Shown one piece after another: positions 22,221 to 33,797 of a DNA stretch of 64,000 nucleotides. Under the pieces are notes generated by a model. The model did not search any database. It was not told where the DNA came from and worked only from the letters and a program-made list of their open reading frames with translations. Numbering within the stretch: the stretch's first letter is position 1; every line of letters begins with the position of its first letter. A program made the translations under genes and the position numbers. Source of the stretch: Carposina sasakii (Eukaryota > Arthropoda > Insecta > Lepidoptera > Carposinidae); the NCBI GenBank assembly GCA_014607495.2, contig CP053152.1, forward strand, positions 14,677,899 through 14,741,898, in the 5' to 3' direction.

Positions 22221-22249
22221 AGCGGCCTGTGAGACCGCACGTCCATAGT
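22221..22249 (-). repeat. Right, inverted copy of the ggacgtgcgg motif
   Basis: On the minus strand it reads actatggacgtgcggtctc.. and pairs with 15954-15982 (26 of 29) and with 19628-19649. It marks the right edge of the composite interval. Confidence 0.6.
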
Positions 22250-22718
22250 TAAAAGTTAATATAATGTTAATTGAGAAGTTTTTTTTTTTTTCAAAATATA
22301 CTTGTCAAATTTAATTTACAATAAATAATCTGATTTACTTAAAGAAAAAAAATTGCGTTTTTTTTCAATATCACTCTAACAACTAAGAAGACTCTAGAGC
22401 GTGCCGAGAAATACATAAATACATACATACACTAGAAAAACATAACCCTTCTGATGCAATCGGGTAAAAAATCATCCAGTCTCTGAATCAGTTATGACTA
22501 ATTGAGCTGAAATCAGATGACATTTGGTAAGGGAGTAATTTGAGCAGATCACTTCAGCGGCTTAAGTGCTTAGTTTTAATTCGAGTTAAAGCGCTTTTCA
22601 TATTGGCAATTCGATATCTGTAGATTGCATTAGCAAACCTCATTTGTTCGACATTGTTTCTTTGCATAATACGACCTTAATCCGAAATTGCTGCGAAATT
22701 GTCTTTTCCATTGTCTTT
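22250..22718. other. AT-rich DNA without a gene
   Basis: T-runs and unique-looking sequence; nothing recognised. Confidence 0.5.
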
Positions 22719-22986
22719 TTCTTCTATGCTGCTCTTAGAGTGAAAAAAAAAACGTATAATACTACAGATGCTTCTCTTCCCGGGCATACTGTACAAGTCA
22801 GTAGAGGGACAAGAGGGTCTTGGTGTTTTGTAGGCGATGGGCCGACCACCTGTCACTACTAACTGAATTTGTTCATCTCAACTATACCCTCAAAATTGGT
22901 CAGAAGTGGCACCATGTGGTCCTATCGGCCCTTGGTGCTCTGCTTACCCCGTAAGGGATAAAGGCGTGATTATATGTTATATGTAA
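22719..22986 (+). repeat. Family D repeat, full length
   Basis: Same start (ttcttctatgctgctct) and end as 5224-5488; the tail is shorter (tatatgttatatg). Confidence 0.8.
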
Positions 22987-23200
22987 GTTGTTTATATCCT
23001 GTGCTGGTGTAAGGCTTCACTAGAATACATCACCCGCTCTCTTTCAGTGCATGTCCAAAGAGTTCTTTCTCTCAGGCGATCAGTTAGTAGCTTATTACTA
23101 ATATTTACATCTGTCCCCGCCATGCTGAACGTGGCTGAGGGATTTTCTTATGTTCCAATAGTTCTGGAAACCCTATTCCGAGAACACAGCCGTGTGTGTA
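22987..23200 (+). repeat. Dispersed repeat, family O
   Basis: Contains 'catgctgaacgtggctgagg', 'agttctgg' and 'gaacacagccgtgt' in the same order as 47640-47775. Nature unknown. Confidence 0.5.
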
Positions 23201-23278
23201 TGTATTTATTGATATTATTCTACAATCTGTCGATTCGACTCTCGAACTTAAACTCACTTACATCTCGCATTAGTCTCG

Positions 23279-23514
23279 AAAAACATGTAAATCAACACAC
23301 CGGATGCGTATGCGTACACGTAAGCGTTGACGTACACGTACCTCTGAGTTTAATGTATGGAACTGTCACCGCTTGACGTCTATGCTTACGTCCACGCATA
23401 CGCACCCGGTCTGCCCGTACCTATACAGTTCCATACATTACAACTCAGAACTACGTGTACGTCAACGCTTACGTGTACGCATACGCATGCGGTGTGTTGA
23501 TTTACATGTTTTTT
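23279..23514. mobile_element. CpG-rich foldback element with 88-90-bp arms, family H
   Basis: The left arm (23279-23366, aaaacatgtaaatcaacac...) and right arm (23425-23514) are nearly perfect reverse complements. The 58-bp loop holds a diverged third copy of the 'gacgt..gcttacgt..acgcatacgc' unit. It is rich in CG and ACGT compared with its surroundings. Peptides of about 66-109 aa read through it are by-products. Confidence 0.8.
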
Positions 23515-25713
23515 GACAGTCAAATTCGTGTTTGAATGCGAAGTGATACTACCTGAAAGAATAAAAAAGTACGTTAACTTGAACATAAATGTTAAAACTT
23601 AGGTTTTACTTAAATTTAATATATTATGTAAGCATTTAATTAAACTGACTGCTAAAATTAAAAGTGACATTATGTACCTATAGGCATGAGTGTAGGTCAA
23701 TATTTAAAACCAAAATATAATTATAGACATTATTTTCCAGTCATGTAATGAGACCACATCATTTTACTCCTTCCTAATACATTTTACTCTTTTTATAACC
23801 AGTATTACCCACATTCTTATACAAAAACACACACGAATCCTCCAAAAAGCATTCATATCAAGAACACCGCTAACGCGGGCGGCGTATTATCAAAAAACAT
23901 TTTTCAAGTCGCATCTCCTATTAAATTTGTAATAAAACCAGCACATACTGTACCCGCACCTTAATTAAGTGATTCATCAAAACTCGCATACCCGTCAACA
24001 ATACCTATTGTAGGTTTGGAGCCGTAGCCACTATAATTTGACCCATGGTTACCCAGAAAAGGGGTAGAGTTTGTTGCGACCAGAGTTCACAAACACTGGA
24101 TGCTTGGAGTTAAGCTGCTTTGATGTATGTATTTAACGCGAGCCATCTGTTTAAACTTAATTATGTTTTGCAATGGGATATGGCACGCTCGCTAGTTTTT
24201 CTTTTCTTAAACTATTTATTTGCTGGGAATATTACACGGAAGTATAATTTAGAACATTATTTTAAAATTGTCATCATCATCACTGTTTACTTTCCTGTGC
24301 TGATGCGGGGCTTCACCAGATTATATCAGCTGCATCTTCCTCGCAAGCATCGACTACTCATAAAAAACTCAGGGGCGTTCTCGATGAAGCAATGAGTATG
24401 ATGAAAGTTACGTTTCCATAAACTGCCTAGGCACTTATACGCGATAATTCAGCGCGTTGGATTAATCTAGATAAAAAATTTAATTCTCTTCTGGATTCAA
24501 TATATTGGCGATTAGACAAAATTTTAATTGAATGAATCTCCGGCTAGCTCTATATTGTAGGAACCTGATGGAATTGTAGGGAAATCAGGATTTATTAATC
24601 CCAATTGCGATACGTGAAAAGAATAAATAAATATTCTGATCAAAGGAAGCAAAAATATGAAATATTGTTCAGATTGTTTTCATTTATTAGAAAGCAAAGG
24701 AAAAGTATTGTTTTGTAATCATGGATTAACTAAATATTATGCTCATAGCTGCAGAATCTCGGTTGTAACCATGCTGGCTATGCACAGAACAGGTAATATA
24801 GGCTGTTCTGTGTGGCTATGTATATCATCGATAGGACAGTAGTAAAACGAGTAAAAAATATACTTGTTTGACCTTCTGCAGGTATTAGATAAGACTGATA
24901 ATATGTGAATCATAGGTAACGAAGGACCCCTTCTTATTTTGGAATTAAAGAAATTAAGGTTTCTTGCTTAGAATATTGATTCGGTCAGAGCGGAGCGAAG
25001 ACCATCATTAATCTAAGGTTTCCTGTGAAAATTAGTGTTATACACGTCTTGTCTTAAGGCTAATCGTTTATGCGTAACTGCAATACGAGTACTTGATAGA
25101 AATAAAAAGAATAACAATATTAAGTACTTTATAAGATTGTTAGACATACTTCATGAAGTTACTACTAATATAATTCTTAATACTAACATAATTCTAACAC
25201 TTTACCGCAAAAATCTAAACGGACATTTTCTATTTTCTCAAGTCGACGACGTCATGTTCCTGTAGTGAACTAAGATTCAAATAAAAACAGTATACTCTTC
25301 GTCTTAGCACAGCTGGCACCGCAAATTCAACTTTAAATCAAGTTACAAAGGTAGGTGTTCCCGCGACGAAGTTGACCAAGTTTACTACTTGTTTCGAGTT
25401 TTACCAAATGATTCTTAAACCCGAACACTTGAAAGGCAAACAGGTTGTTTGTGAATGTTTAAAAATTTAATGGAACACTCTACGACTAAATTAAAACGTC
25501 TGTTAAAGTAGTTGACTTTATAATTGAATTTAAATGTTTATTTACGCTATATATTACGATCGTTTGTTGGTATTAGCTTTAATTCGTTTTCTAAATACAT
25601 ATATAAATTCTTTTCAATTATTGAAAATCTGCAACTTATACCAATCTCGAATAAATTAATTTCTAATTGCCTGAATTAACATGATTAGAGAGTACGTCTT
25701 CCTTATAGGAATA
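23515..25713. other. 2.2 kb without a recognised gene
   Basis: AT-rich. Frames at 24120-24395 (91 aa), 24657-24842 and 25035-25265 show no domain, signal or splice context. Part of 24285-24345 (cctgtgctgatgcggggctt) resembles 22998-23020, a repeat scrap. Confidence 0.5.
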
Positions 25714-26100
25714 TACAGGGTGATTTTTGGTCGTCAACGTTCCCGAAAACTACGGAATCTCCTCATCATCAAGATCATTTTTCTCCATGGAAGCATACCT
25801 GGGAAGTGTCTGGTTTCCAAAATATTAGGGTCCAAAGATGAGTAAATAGACTGCGTTTTTCTGCATAAATGCACATAGACGCGCGTAGCAGGATTTTTTC
25901 ACGAAAAATAATTAATATCTGTCTATAAAAAAAATAACATAAACACTAGACACTATAAATTTCGCACGATCAAGGAATTTAAAAAGTTTTTTCAATAAAA
26001 AAAAAAAAATTCCCAGCATTTTTTTTGGCATAAACCTACTTTATTTCATGTATAGAATACGTACCCTTCGTTAAAGGTGGCCACAAAAAAAAACCCTGTA
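25714..26100. mobile_element. Mariner-like MITE, family G2
   Basis: Starts tacagggtgatttttggtcg and ends ggtggccacaaaaaaaaacc plus ctgta, with TA on both outer sides. The shorter copy at 47275-47535 lacks about 130 bp of the middle. Both share 'aaaactacggaatctcctca' and 'ctggtttccaaaatattagg'. Non-coding. Confidence 0.7.
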
Positions 26101-26364
26101 TATACTTCGAAGTTCCGAGGATAACTAGTTTATTTTTGTACTATGTCAAAACAAGTTGTTCCTAGACTGTATGTGATTCACACATCGTGTCAGTTCGTGT
26201 CAAAAAGTCAATGCAAGCCACGACAAATAGTGCATGTAGCTGTTGCACCACAGTGTGAATTTTATGCTTGCAAAGCAAAACAGAAGGATTTTGAGAGCAT
26301 TTAAAATTATATTGAATAAATTCCCAGCCTCTATAACCCACAGAAAGCAATAATTAATTTACGG

Positions 26365-26577
26365 TGACGTAATAAACACATTTCAGCACGAGACAGATAT
26401 TTGTTTTTATTCTGTCATACTCGCGACCGATGCATGCTAAAATATACGTTATTGCTCAAGCGGTATGTACGTATATATTGCTTCGCACCGCGTTTCGTTA
26501 ACAGTTCGTTAGTGGTTGCGTTTCTGCTAAAAAAAAATTCAAGAATTATCCCCCTGGTAGTCAAAGTTACGTAACGT
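26365..26577 (+). repeat. Unnamed dispersed repeat, family L
   Basis: Matches 38748-38925 over 'catttcagcacgagacagat', 'gaccgatgcatgctaaaata' and 'attcaagaatt..cccctg'. No ends or coding capacity recognised. Confidence 0.6.
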
Positions 26578-26624
26578 AAGTCAAAATCATAAGATCTATT
26601 AGATAGCGCAGCAGTAGTATCAGA

Positions 26625-26739
26625 GGGGTAAGCACGAACCTCTCGGTAGTCCGTAACGCTATCGTCCAACTGTCAAATCACATAGATTTTGCTAGCGGGT
26701 CGCTAGCGTTACGCCGCGTAAAAAGGTTCGTGCTTACCC
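26625..26739. mobile_element. MITE family E, opposite orientation
   Basis: The same TIRs as 6844-6959 (ggggtaagcacgaacc... and ggttcgtgcttaccc), with the interior reversed relative to that copy. Confidence 0.8.
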
Positions 26740-27027
26740 ACCAGCGTAATAATAACCGTATCCGTGACTCGGAAACAAACGTACTCGCAATATCGATCTT
26801 CATCGACTTCGATAAGCATGTTTATATTTAGAACCATGTAAATATTGTGGTTTAACTAAATGGACATAATATTGGATAATAAAAGCATTCAATTAGTTTT
26901 CATTAACTCCATAATCCCAAAAGCGCTTTGATGATAAATACATCAATATGGATTACGCTGTCATCATGTTATTAAATAAATACAACGAAGTGCTAAAGTA
27001 TCTATCATTTTGCTGCAAAATATGCTG

Positions 27028-27120
27028 GACGTAGGCCTCCCCCGGGGCACGCCATAAGGCTACTGCCATGGGGGGTTTTTGCCCATAGTCACCACGCTGG
27101 GCAGGCGGGTTGGTGACCGG
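27028..27120 (-). repeat. LINE 3' end fragment
   Basis: Shares 'ctggacgtaggcctccccc' and 'tagtcaccacgctgggcagg' with 12505-12770; truncated at both sides. Confidence 0.65.
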
Positions 27121-28046
27121 TGTTTCATACATCTCTATAGATACATAATCTAAAATGCACTTGTAGAATCTTAGAGGGCGTGTTAGCTGTATGACGTAGG
27201 CATCCGAAAAGCAAGGATATCCCGAAATTCTTATGATAACGGGAAATAACGAGAATTTTAAAGATTACGACGTAGTCGTGGACGTCCTATTACACCTTAA
27301 ACGTAAAATGTTTAAATGTGTCGGACGTTACTATTCGATACTTTAATATACATAACTATAACTGGGATTCAGCCACCACCAAGTCCTACACTTCCCCGCT
27401 GACCCTCGAATCTGGCGTTTCATAATTGCAATCACAAGCAATTTCAAATCTACTTATACTTATAATACAATACATCTTAAATAACGTGTTTTTTCTCTAC
27501 ATTCTTTTGTAAAAAAGTTCATTATGTAAAAAATATGCATTTTTTTCTTTTATATAGATAAACATATTTCCCTAAAGAAGCAATAAAACAGCACATTTCA
27601 TTAAGTTCGCTTACACGCAACCGGTAACTGAATCTAACCTGCAGTAACAAGCTAACCCTAACCAGATTATGTGAAAGCGGAAGCAGGTCCAACCTCCGGA
27701 TTTGGGTTCAAATGTGACCGTAGCCTAATGCGGCTGCAGCTATGTTGGACCGCATCATGGAAGTAGAACTAGGTGGAAGCCTAATAATGTTTGTTATAGC
27801 TCTGAAAGCTCCGAGGCATGCAGGGTCACCTATCGTTGAAAGATCGTCGTTCATGTACAAACAGTCTTGTACAACTGTACAAGATAACTAATGGAAATAT
27901 TCTTTTTTGTTTCCTGATGCCTGCTGTAATCAATTATTTTCTTTAATTACACAAGTCACAAAAAAAATTTTTTTTTTGGGTTTGTTGTTAAATTAGTATT
28001 TTCTGATTGTCTACAGCTAATAGTAACCAGAGGTTTCATTTATTGT
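27121..28046. other. No recognised gene
   Basis: Ordinary intronic sequence. 27660-27800 is richer in G+C but has no coding signal I can defend. Confidence 0.45.
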
Positions 28047-29231
28047 AAATAAAGTTTGCTTTTGTACATTTTACAATGAAAATTTAATATTTTACGATTT
28101 TGGCATATAGTTTGGAAGAGCAAAGGATTTATAACGCAAGAGATGGTGTGGAGGGGGTGAAGTGGGGGTTACAGGTGTTTAGCGGCGAGCTGCAAGTAGT
28201 CTCGCTAGTATTCATGCACGAATTGCCAAGAAACGACGCCATTTTTGTTGCACGAGGTCCAAAATGGCTTCCAAAAAGTGTAAAAATGATGTTAATTCCT
28301 TTTGCTACATTTGAAGCGAATTCATCAAAGTGAGAGCTTAAAAATTCAGTTTATCGTCAAATATAAAACTCTGTGAAGTATATGAAAATTATTTTAATCT
28401 TCCCATTCGAAGTCAAGATAAAATATGGGCACCAAAATTCACATGTAGTAACTGAAAAAACACATTAGAAGGTAAGGGAGTACATCATAACTTTTAAGGA
28501 TCGTAACTGCAAAAAATGTAAGATATGTAATGAATGACGTGTGTATCTATTTATATGTTTTTGTTCTAGCCTGGTATCGAGGAGAAAAAAAAGTATTAAG
28601 TTTGCAGTACCAAGAATATGGAGGGAGCCCACAAATCACATCAATGATTGCTACTTTTGTTTAGTAAATCCTTGCAAGCGTCGGGCTGGGAAAAATGCCC
28701 AAAAGATTCTGTACCCAGATCTACCCTCAATGAGCGCTCCAGTACCCCACGGTGAACATTTTCCTGTACCTTCTCGTTCAAATACGAAGGAACAGCCGCT
28801 GATGGCAGTAGCGGATGCAATAAAGTATATGTACTTTGCTTCATGCTTCATGCTCACTTAGACCAGTTTAAAGATAACTTGGCTGCATACTCAGAAGAGC
28901 AAGAAGAACGCTTTCACCAAGATGTGATGAACTTTGAACAGCGTTATCAAGGACAGTATAATGAGAATATGATGGGTGACTACATTTGGAGTCTAATACG
29001 AGAAAGTGCGTACTCATACAGAAGAAAAACAAAAAATATTCATTTTTAAAGGTTTTTTCTATTTCTTGTTATATATTTAAGGATGTATCTTTATTGTTAT
29101 TTGTAAATAAAAGTGATTAACATACAAATTTAATTTGTTTTTCTTGGTATTGTATTCTACTGAAACAAAAAGTTAAGATTTTATTAAAATTTAAAATTTC
29201 GATCTGGTTACTACAAAAGCAAACTTTATTT
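28047..29231 (+). mobile_element. DNA-transposon remnant with 20-bp TIRs
   Basis: aaataaagtttgcttttgta at 28047-28066 is repeated as an exact reverse complement at 29212-29231. Between them lie two pieces of one transposase-like gene. The outer bases differ (tttattgt and tttcatc), and no clear target duplication was seen. Size about 1.2 kb; internally deleted and therefore non-autonomous. Confidence 0.65.
28570..29049 (+). pseudogene. Internally deleted copy of a widespread arthropod transposase-like gene
   Basis: Two frames match the two ends of one large uncharacterised protein family scattered through arthropod genomes. Frame 1 (28577-28770) has IKFAVPRIWREPTNHINDCY, a C-x2-C pair (CYFC) and DLPSMSAPVPHGEHFPVP. 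Frame 2 (28843-29049) has HLDQFKDNLAAYSEEQEERF, HQDVMNFEQRYQGQYNENMM and DYIWSLIRE, which in the full proteins form the last 60-70 residues. The several hundred residues normally between them are absent and the frame changes at the join. A poly(A) signal-like aataaa follows at about 29105. It cannot be functional alone. The family match is from memory of such proteins. Confidence 0.65.
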
Positions 29232-29445
29232 GATGAAATATTTTTTTCTTTGTTTAGTTAGATATAATTAATCAAAATCGATACTACAGAACTCAGACTC
29301 AAAAATCGTGTTTACCTGTGTTATTCTATGGTAAATGGTTTTAATAGTTTTCTCACGTTTGTTTAGTTGAGCTGTAAAACATGTTAGTTAAGCATTAGGC
29401 TGGATCTGTTATTTATGCTATGCTGTACCTATGTTCTTTAGGTGA

Positions 29446-29575
29446 ACGGACGACCTGGCCAAGGTCGCGGGCGTCGGTTGGATGCAGGCTGCTTCCGACC
29501 GGTCGGAGTGGAGGTTTTTGGGGGAGGCCTACGAGTATGTCCAACAGTGGACTTCTCAGGGCTGTATGATGAGGC
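29446..29575 (+). pseudogene. C-terminal fragment of an RTE-like LINE ORF
   Basis: One frame reads DDLAKVAGVGWMQAASDRSE, then FLGEAYEYVQQWTSQG, the characteristic last block of RTE-type LINE polyproteins. The stop expected after TSQG is lost. The 74-aa frame at 29442-29666 is in another phase and is an artefact. Confidence 0.7.
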
Positions 29576-30294
29576 AATCGCAGCATCGATCTTCGCATAT
29601 CCTCTATATCATTCGTTCACAGACCGTATGACCGCAGGCCATCGCCGAGCGCAGACTCGTGGATAATTCACGCGTCATCGGTACACGGTCCGCCTCATGA
29701 TGAGAAATGTCACAGATATTTATGTTCATCGGAATAATTATTTAGGTAAAGAAGAATTTTGTTATCCAATAAGCCAATAACTTGTAAACTTTGCATTAGC
29801 TTTATTCAAAAACATTTAAAACACGCGGTTTATTTGTAGTACTATGAAAAACAAACAGGTGTACCTAAATGGCTTTAGACTCGTTTAGTAGCGTAGATGT
29901 TTCGCCTATATGCGTGGACTACCTATTAAATTATTAAAGCTTTACGGGTAATTGCAATACAAGAGATAGAGATTGAATTAAAATATAAGAGTAAATAGGT
30001 GTGATAAGGTTCAATTTTATGAAAAAAAAATTTAAACCACTGTTTATATTTTTAGCTATATCCATTTTGCATACTACACTAGCTTATTCTATAAATTAAG
30101 AAAGATATTCACGTTAAGCTCAGTGAAGTAAAATGCATCTCAGTATAATATCGTTTGCGCAATGCTTTGGATGTTAGAGACAACAAAGGGTGTGGTCTCG
30201 ATCACAGCGAGCGTTTATGGAAATTTACAGAAGTTTAAAAAGAGCCTTATAATATTCCACGAAAATGTTACAACAAACTAAAGCTATCCTTTGT
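29576..30294. other. No recognised gene
   Basis: AT-rich intronic DNA, nothing recognised. Confidence 0.5.
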
Positions 30295-30567
30295 CATAGA
30301 GGAATAAGATGTAGACATAGAATGCTAATCTCATACTAACAGTTTCGATGCACCATTAGACTTTTCGGTGCCTCACAATTCCAGTTCTTGACACTTAAGA
30401 TTGCAATACTATACGTTACAATACATTAGTAATGTAGTACGTTACTATACATTACATTAATAGAATCTAAGTGTTAAGGACTGTAATTGTGAGGCATCGA
30501 AAAGTCTAATGGTGCATCGAAACAGTTAGTATGACATTAGCACTCTATGACATATTATTCCTCTATG
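30295..30567. mobile_element. Foldback MITE, family F, intact copy
   Basis: catagaggaataagatgtag at the left and its mirror ending cctctatg at the right; arms of about 110 bp. Flanked by CCTTTGT on both sides (30288-30294 and 30568-30574), a 7-bp target duplication. Confidence 0.8.
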
Positions 30568-31046
30568 CCTTTGTTGAAAATTTAGCATCATAGAATGCAA
30601 CGAAAAGTTGTAACCATAAAACAGCAAGTACCTAAATAAATACAACGAAAATATTGAAAACTTATTCTGATCTGAATATAGTCTATCCATGAAATTAGAA
30701 CATGATATTGAATCGCTGATACTGACAATGTGCCCAAAAAATTCATACTTGAAAAGAGCGGAGTTTGGGCCGATCTTACAGCTTTACGAGCGATTTAAGA
30801 TTCTATTAAGCTCCTTACGACGTCGTGAACGCGAGGAATGGATGCCAAATGCATCATTATGGGCAACAATTGGTTAAAGTTTGGCCTCGAATTGAATAAC
30901 GTTCAACCGTCTAGTTAGGTAAGTTTTCTACAACTTAGAATGTTACTTCTCATATTATAAAAAAAAATGGTTTTTGTGTAATTAAGAGAAACCTTTCAAA
31001 CCTTTTGTAGATTGCTGTAGTTGGTAATGATCCTGGTCTAGTAATA
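30568..31046. other. No recognised gene
   Basis: The 62-aa frame at 30689-30877 has no motif. Confidence 0.45.
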
Positions 31047-31175
31047 TGATAAACCGATTTATCGACATTTAGCCTGTCAGTATATGATAAATATAGTCGC
31101 CATGTTTAATTTTGTATAGAGACGATACGATATCGTACGATACGATATCCACGATGCGTGGTCATGCCAGGAGGG
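31047..31175 (+). repeat. Unnamed dispersed repeat, family M
   Basis: Shares 'atgataaaccgat.tatcgac', 'gccatgttgaattttgtat' (diverged) and 'atgcgtggtcatg' with 50480-50612. A (cgatacgata)n-like stretch lies inside. Confidence 0.55.
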
Positions 31176-31330
31176 TTGGGATCGAATCCCGGTAGGTGTA
31201 AGGGTATTTATTTAAACAACCACGTTGCTTAGTACCTACGACCTTAGGAATCTTAGTGTGGGGCTAGGCTAAAGTGTTGCAAAGTTTTTGTAAATAATTT
31301 ATTTAATTTGCTGTTTGTGCAGATTGTTTA
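31176..31330 (+). repeat. SINE family C, partial
   Basis: Starts at the B-box region gggatcgaatcccggtaggt and continues into gtgtggggctaggct, the body of the SINE seen complete at 62247-62470. Confidence 0.6.
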
Positions 31331-32467
31331 GAGCAATGTTTAAGATGCTTATGCACATTTTACAAGTATATAACGAACCTTTGGTTCGCGAGTTGAACCA
31401 TGAGTCCAATTTACACTATTATATATCTTTTAAAAGTCTACTATTTTAAATTAGCAGCTACCTTATTGCACCTTGTTTCATATTAACATATCACAAAAAC
31501 AATTAAGCATATTAATATAATACAAACTATTTTAACAATATCCCGATAGAAATTTATAAAGAACAAAGTGCTTATTCACACCGATGAGAGCCTTTGTTGC
31601 GACGAAAAATTAAAACGCGACAGCCACACAGCGAAGTACACGTTTACCATAAAACATCTTATACCGATTGACTGGCATGGTGTAGCTGAACTTGCGCCGA
31701 CTGCATCTATTCACGTTCTGCATGTTCATCGGCGAATAATTTTGGAAAACATACTTTGTTTTTCACCGGCTGGCGTAATTAATACATAATAAGCCTTGAT
31801 AAATCATTATAACAACGCGGTTGCGTGTGGTGAGAAGTTATTTGTTAGGCTACCTTATGTACAACTGAAATCGCACACTTAAATCGAAAGTGGGCTAACT
31901 CAAAAATCGTTTTATTTTAGTTACGTATTCCATCGATTTCCTAGTGAATTTGGGAATCCAATGGTATTCATACGTAAGTATACCGTTTTGTGCTTTGTTG
32001 TCAATTTGAAGCGAGCCTTTATTTCGGTGCACTAAATTCTTGAAAATCGGAGACAGTTATCATTAATGACATCAGCGATAGTACGAAACTTTGGTGATAA
32101 ATAACTAATTTGAGAGGTTAAAATGCTTATAAAAATGATGTACTTAATGATAAATTTTAACCATACTTTTTATTGTGTACATGAAATATATAAAAACAGA
32201 AGTGAGGATAATATTGATGTAGGCTAAAATCCCCACGTAACATTATAACATGCATAGTTGGAAAACTTCAATAATTTAAACTCAAATATGAAACTTCCTC
32301 ATATTCACGTAATTTACATAATATTACCAATCATAAAATGCAAAAACGGAATTTCCGCGACGCAATCTCATTTCGGTACTGACACCCGAAACTTTCTCCT
32401 ACACAACTCTGGGATTAATCCTGCTACAATATAATATAAAACTAGATTTTTTCTCTCATATGAAATC
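31331..32467. other. No recognised gene
   Basis: AT-rich. The 73-aa frame at 31568-31789 has no motif. Confidence 0.5.
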
Positions 32468-32942
32468 CCAATTCCAACTAATATTTACAGGCGAAAGTAT
32501 GTTTGTTTGTTTGTTACCTCTTCACACTTTTTTTGTTTCGACAATCTTATTCTTATTCTTTATTGTACCCATATAATTATATATAGAGAGAAATTATGAG
32601 AAAAAAATGTACAAAGGCGTGCTTATCTCTGAGAGAGATTTCTTCCAGCAAACCATTTGGGAAAGTGATAATTTAATAAAAGGTAGATATGCGTGTACAC
32701 ATAATCTATAATAAAATCTAAATTGAACAAATAAATACCCTAATCTAATCTATAAAATAAATAAATTTAACCTACATAAACATACATATAGGTAATTATC
32801 TATCAATGAAATATTTATCTGAGAGACTCATTACTATTGAAGCGAGAGGTAGTGGTTCTTAAAACTTTCTGTAAATATAGTTGGGAGTAAACAGAAGAAC
32901 ATATAAATTTTATAGGACGAAGCCGCGTGTAACAACTAGTCT
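32468..32942 (+). repeat. Helitron-like dispersed repeat with inserted AT-rich middle
   Basis: Starts ccaattccaactaatattta, contains tgtttgtttgtttgttacct, and ends aggacgaagccgcgtgtaac plus aactagtc. Confidence 0.55.
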
Positions 32943-33585
32943 TTAAATAAATACCTATGCATTTTTCGGAAAGTTCACTGCTTTTTAATCTTAACTAAAT
33001 CTAGATTTATGCGATACCCTTGATTATTTATATGTTATAGACGAATTTAATAATCCGCCATGTTACCTACATCCTGTTACTAAATGCAGCTAATTAAAAA
33101 AACGCATCTAAACTTAGATACTGTTGATATCTGTACAATTTTAGGCAGCTTAAACAGTGTTTAAATTCTTTCGTAATAACACGGTTTCGGTTGAGAAAAT
33201 AAACCCTATTTTATTTTATGGTACAAATAGGTAGTCAAATGCAAAATATTAAGTATACAACAAATTTTACACGACATCGAGTTTTGAAGTTGGACTTTGG
33301 ATAGCGATGGAAGATCGCGAAAATAAATTCCGGTATCCAACCTCTTTGGTAATTAATTCCATATTTTACGCTCCAATTTGAAAAGTTAATGTTGTTGTCC
33401 GATTTTTATTCGTTGCCTGATGTAAATTGGACACTTGTTTAAAGGAAAATTTTGATAGAGAATACTCAGTGGCTTTATGCTTGACTTTGTATAAAACGTT
33501 TTATAATGCGAAGCTAGTTTAGATAAAATTATAGAAGTTACGTAAAGATTCTCAGCTCAGTTTGCACCTTATCTTCATATTACAT
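32943..33585. other. No recognised gene
   Basis: AT-rich intronic DNA. Confidence 0.5.
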
Positions 33586-33797
33586 ACATACATACAAAAT
33601 AATCACGCCTCTTTCCCGGAGGGGTAGGCAGAGATCACGGATCTCCATTTGCTACGATCCTGACACACCACTTTCGCTTCATCTACTTTCATGATATTCT
33701 TCATGCACGCTCGTCGGTTTAGAGTACTCTTGACCTGACCTTACTTTAGAATTTCACCAATTTGATCGGTGAAAGTCCGGCGAGGTCTTCCCCATAA
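33586..33797 (-). repeat. LINE 3' end fragment, same family as right window edge
   Basis: The plus strand begins acatacatacatacaaaata, then atcacgcctctttcccgga. On the minus strand it encodes the tail [13 protein letters not shown]... seen at 63655-64000. Truncated at 33797. Confidence 0.75.
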
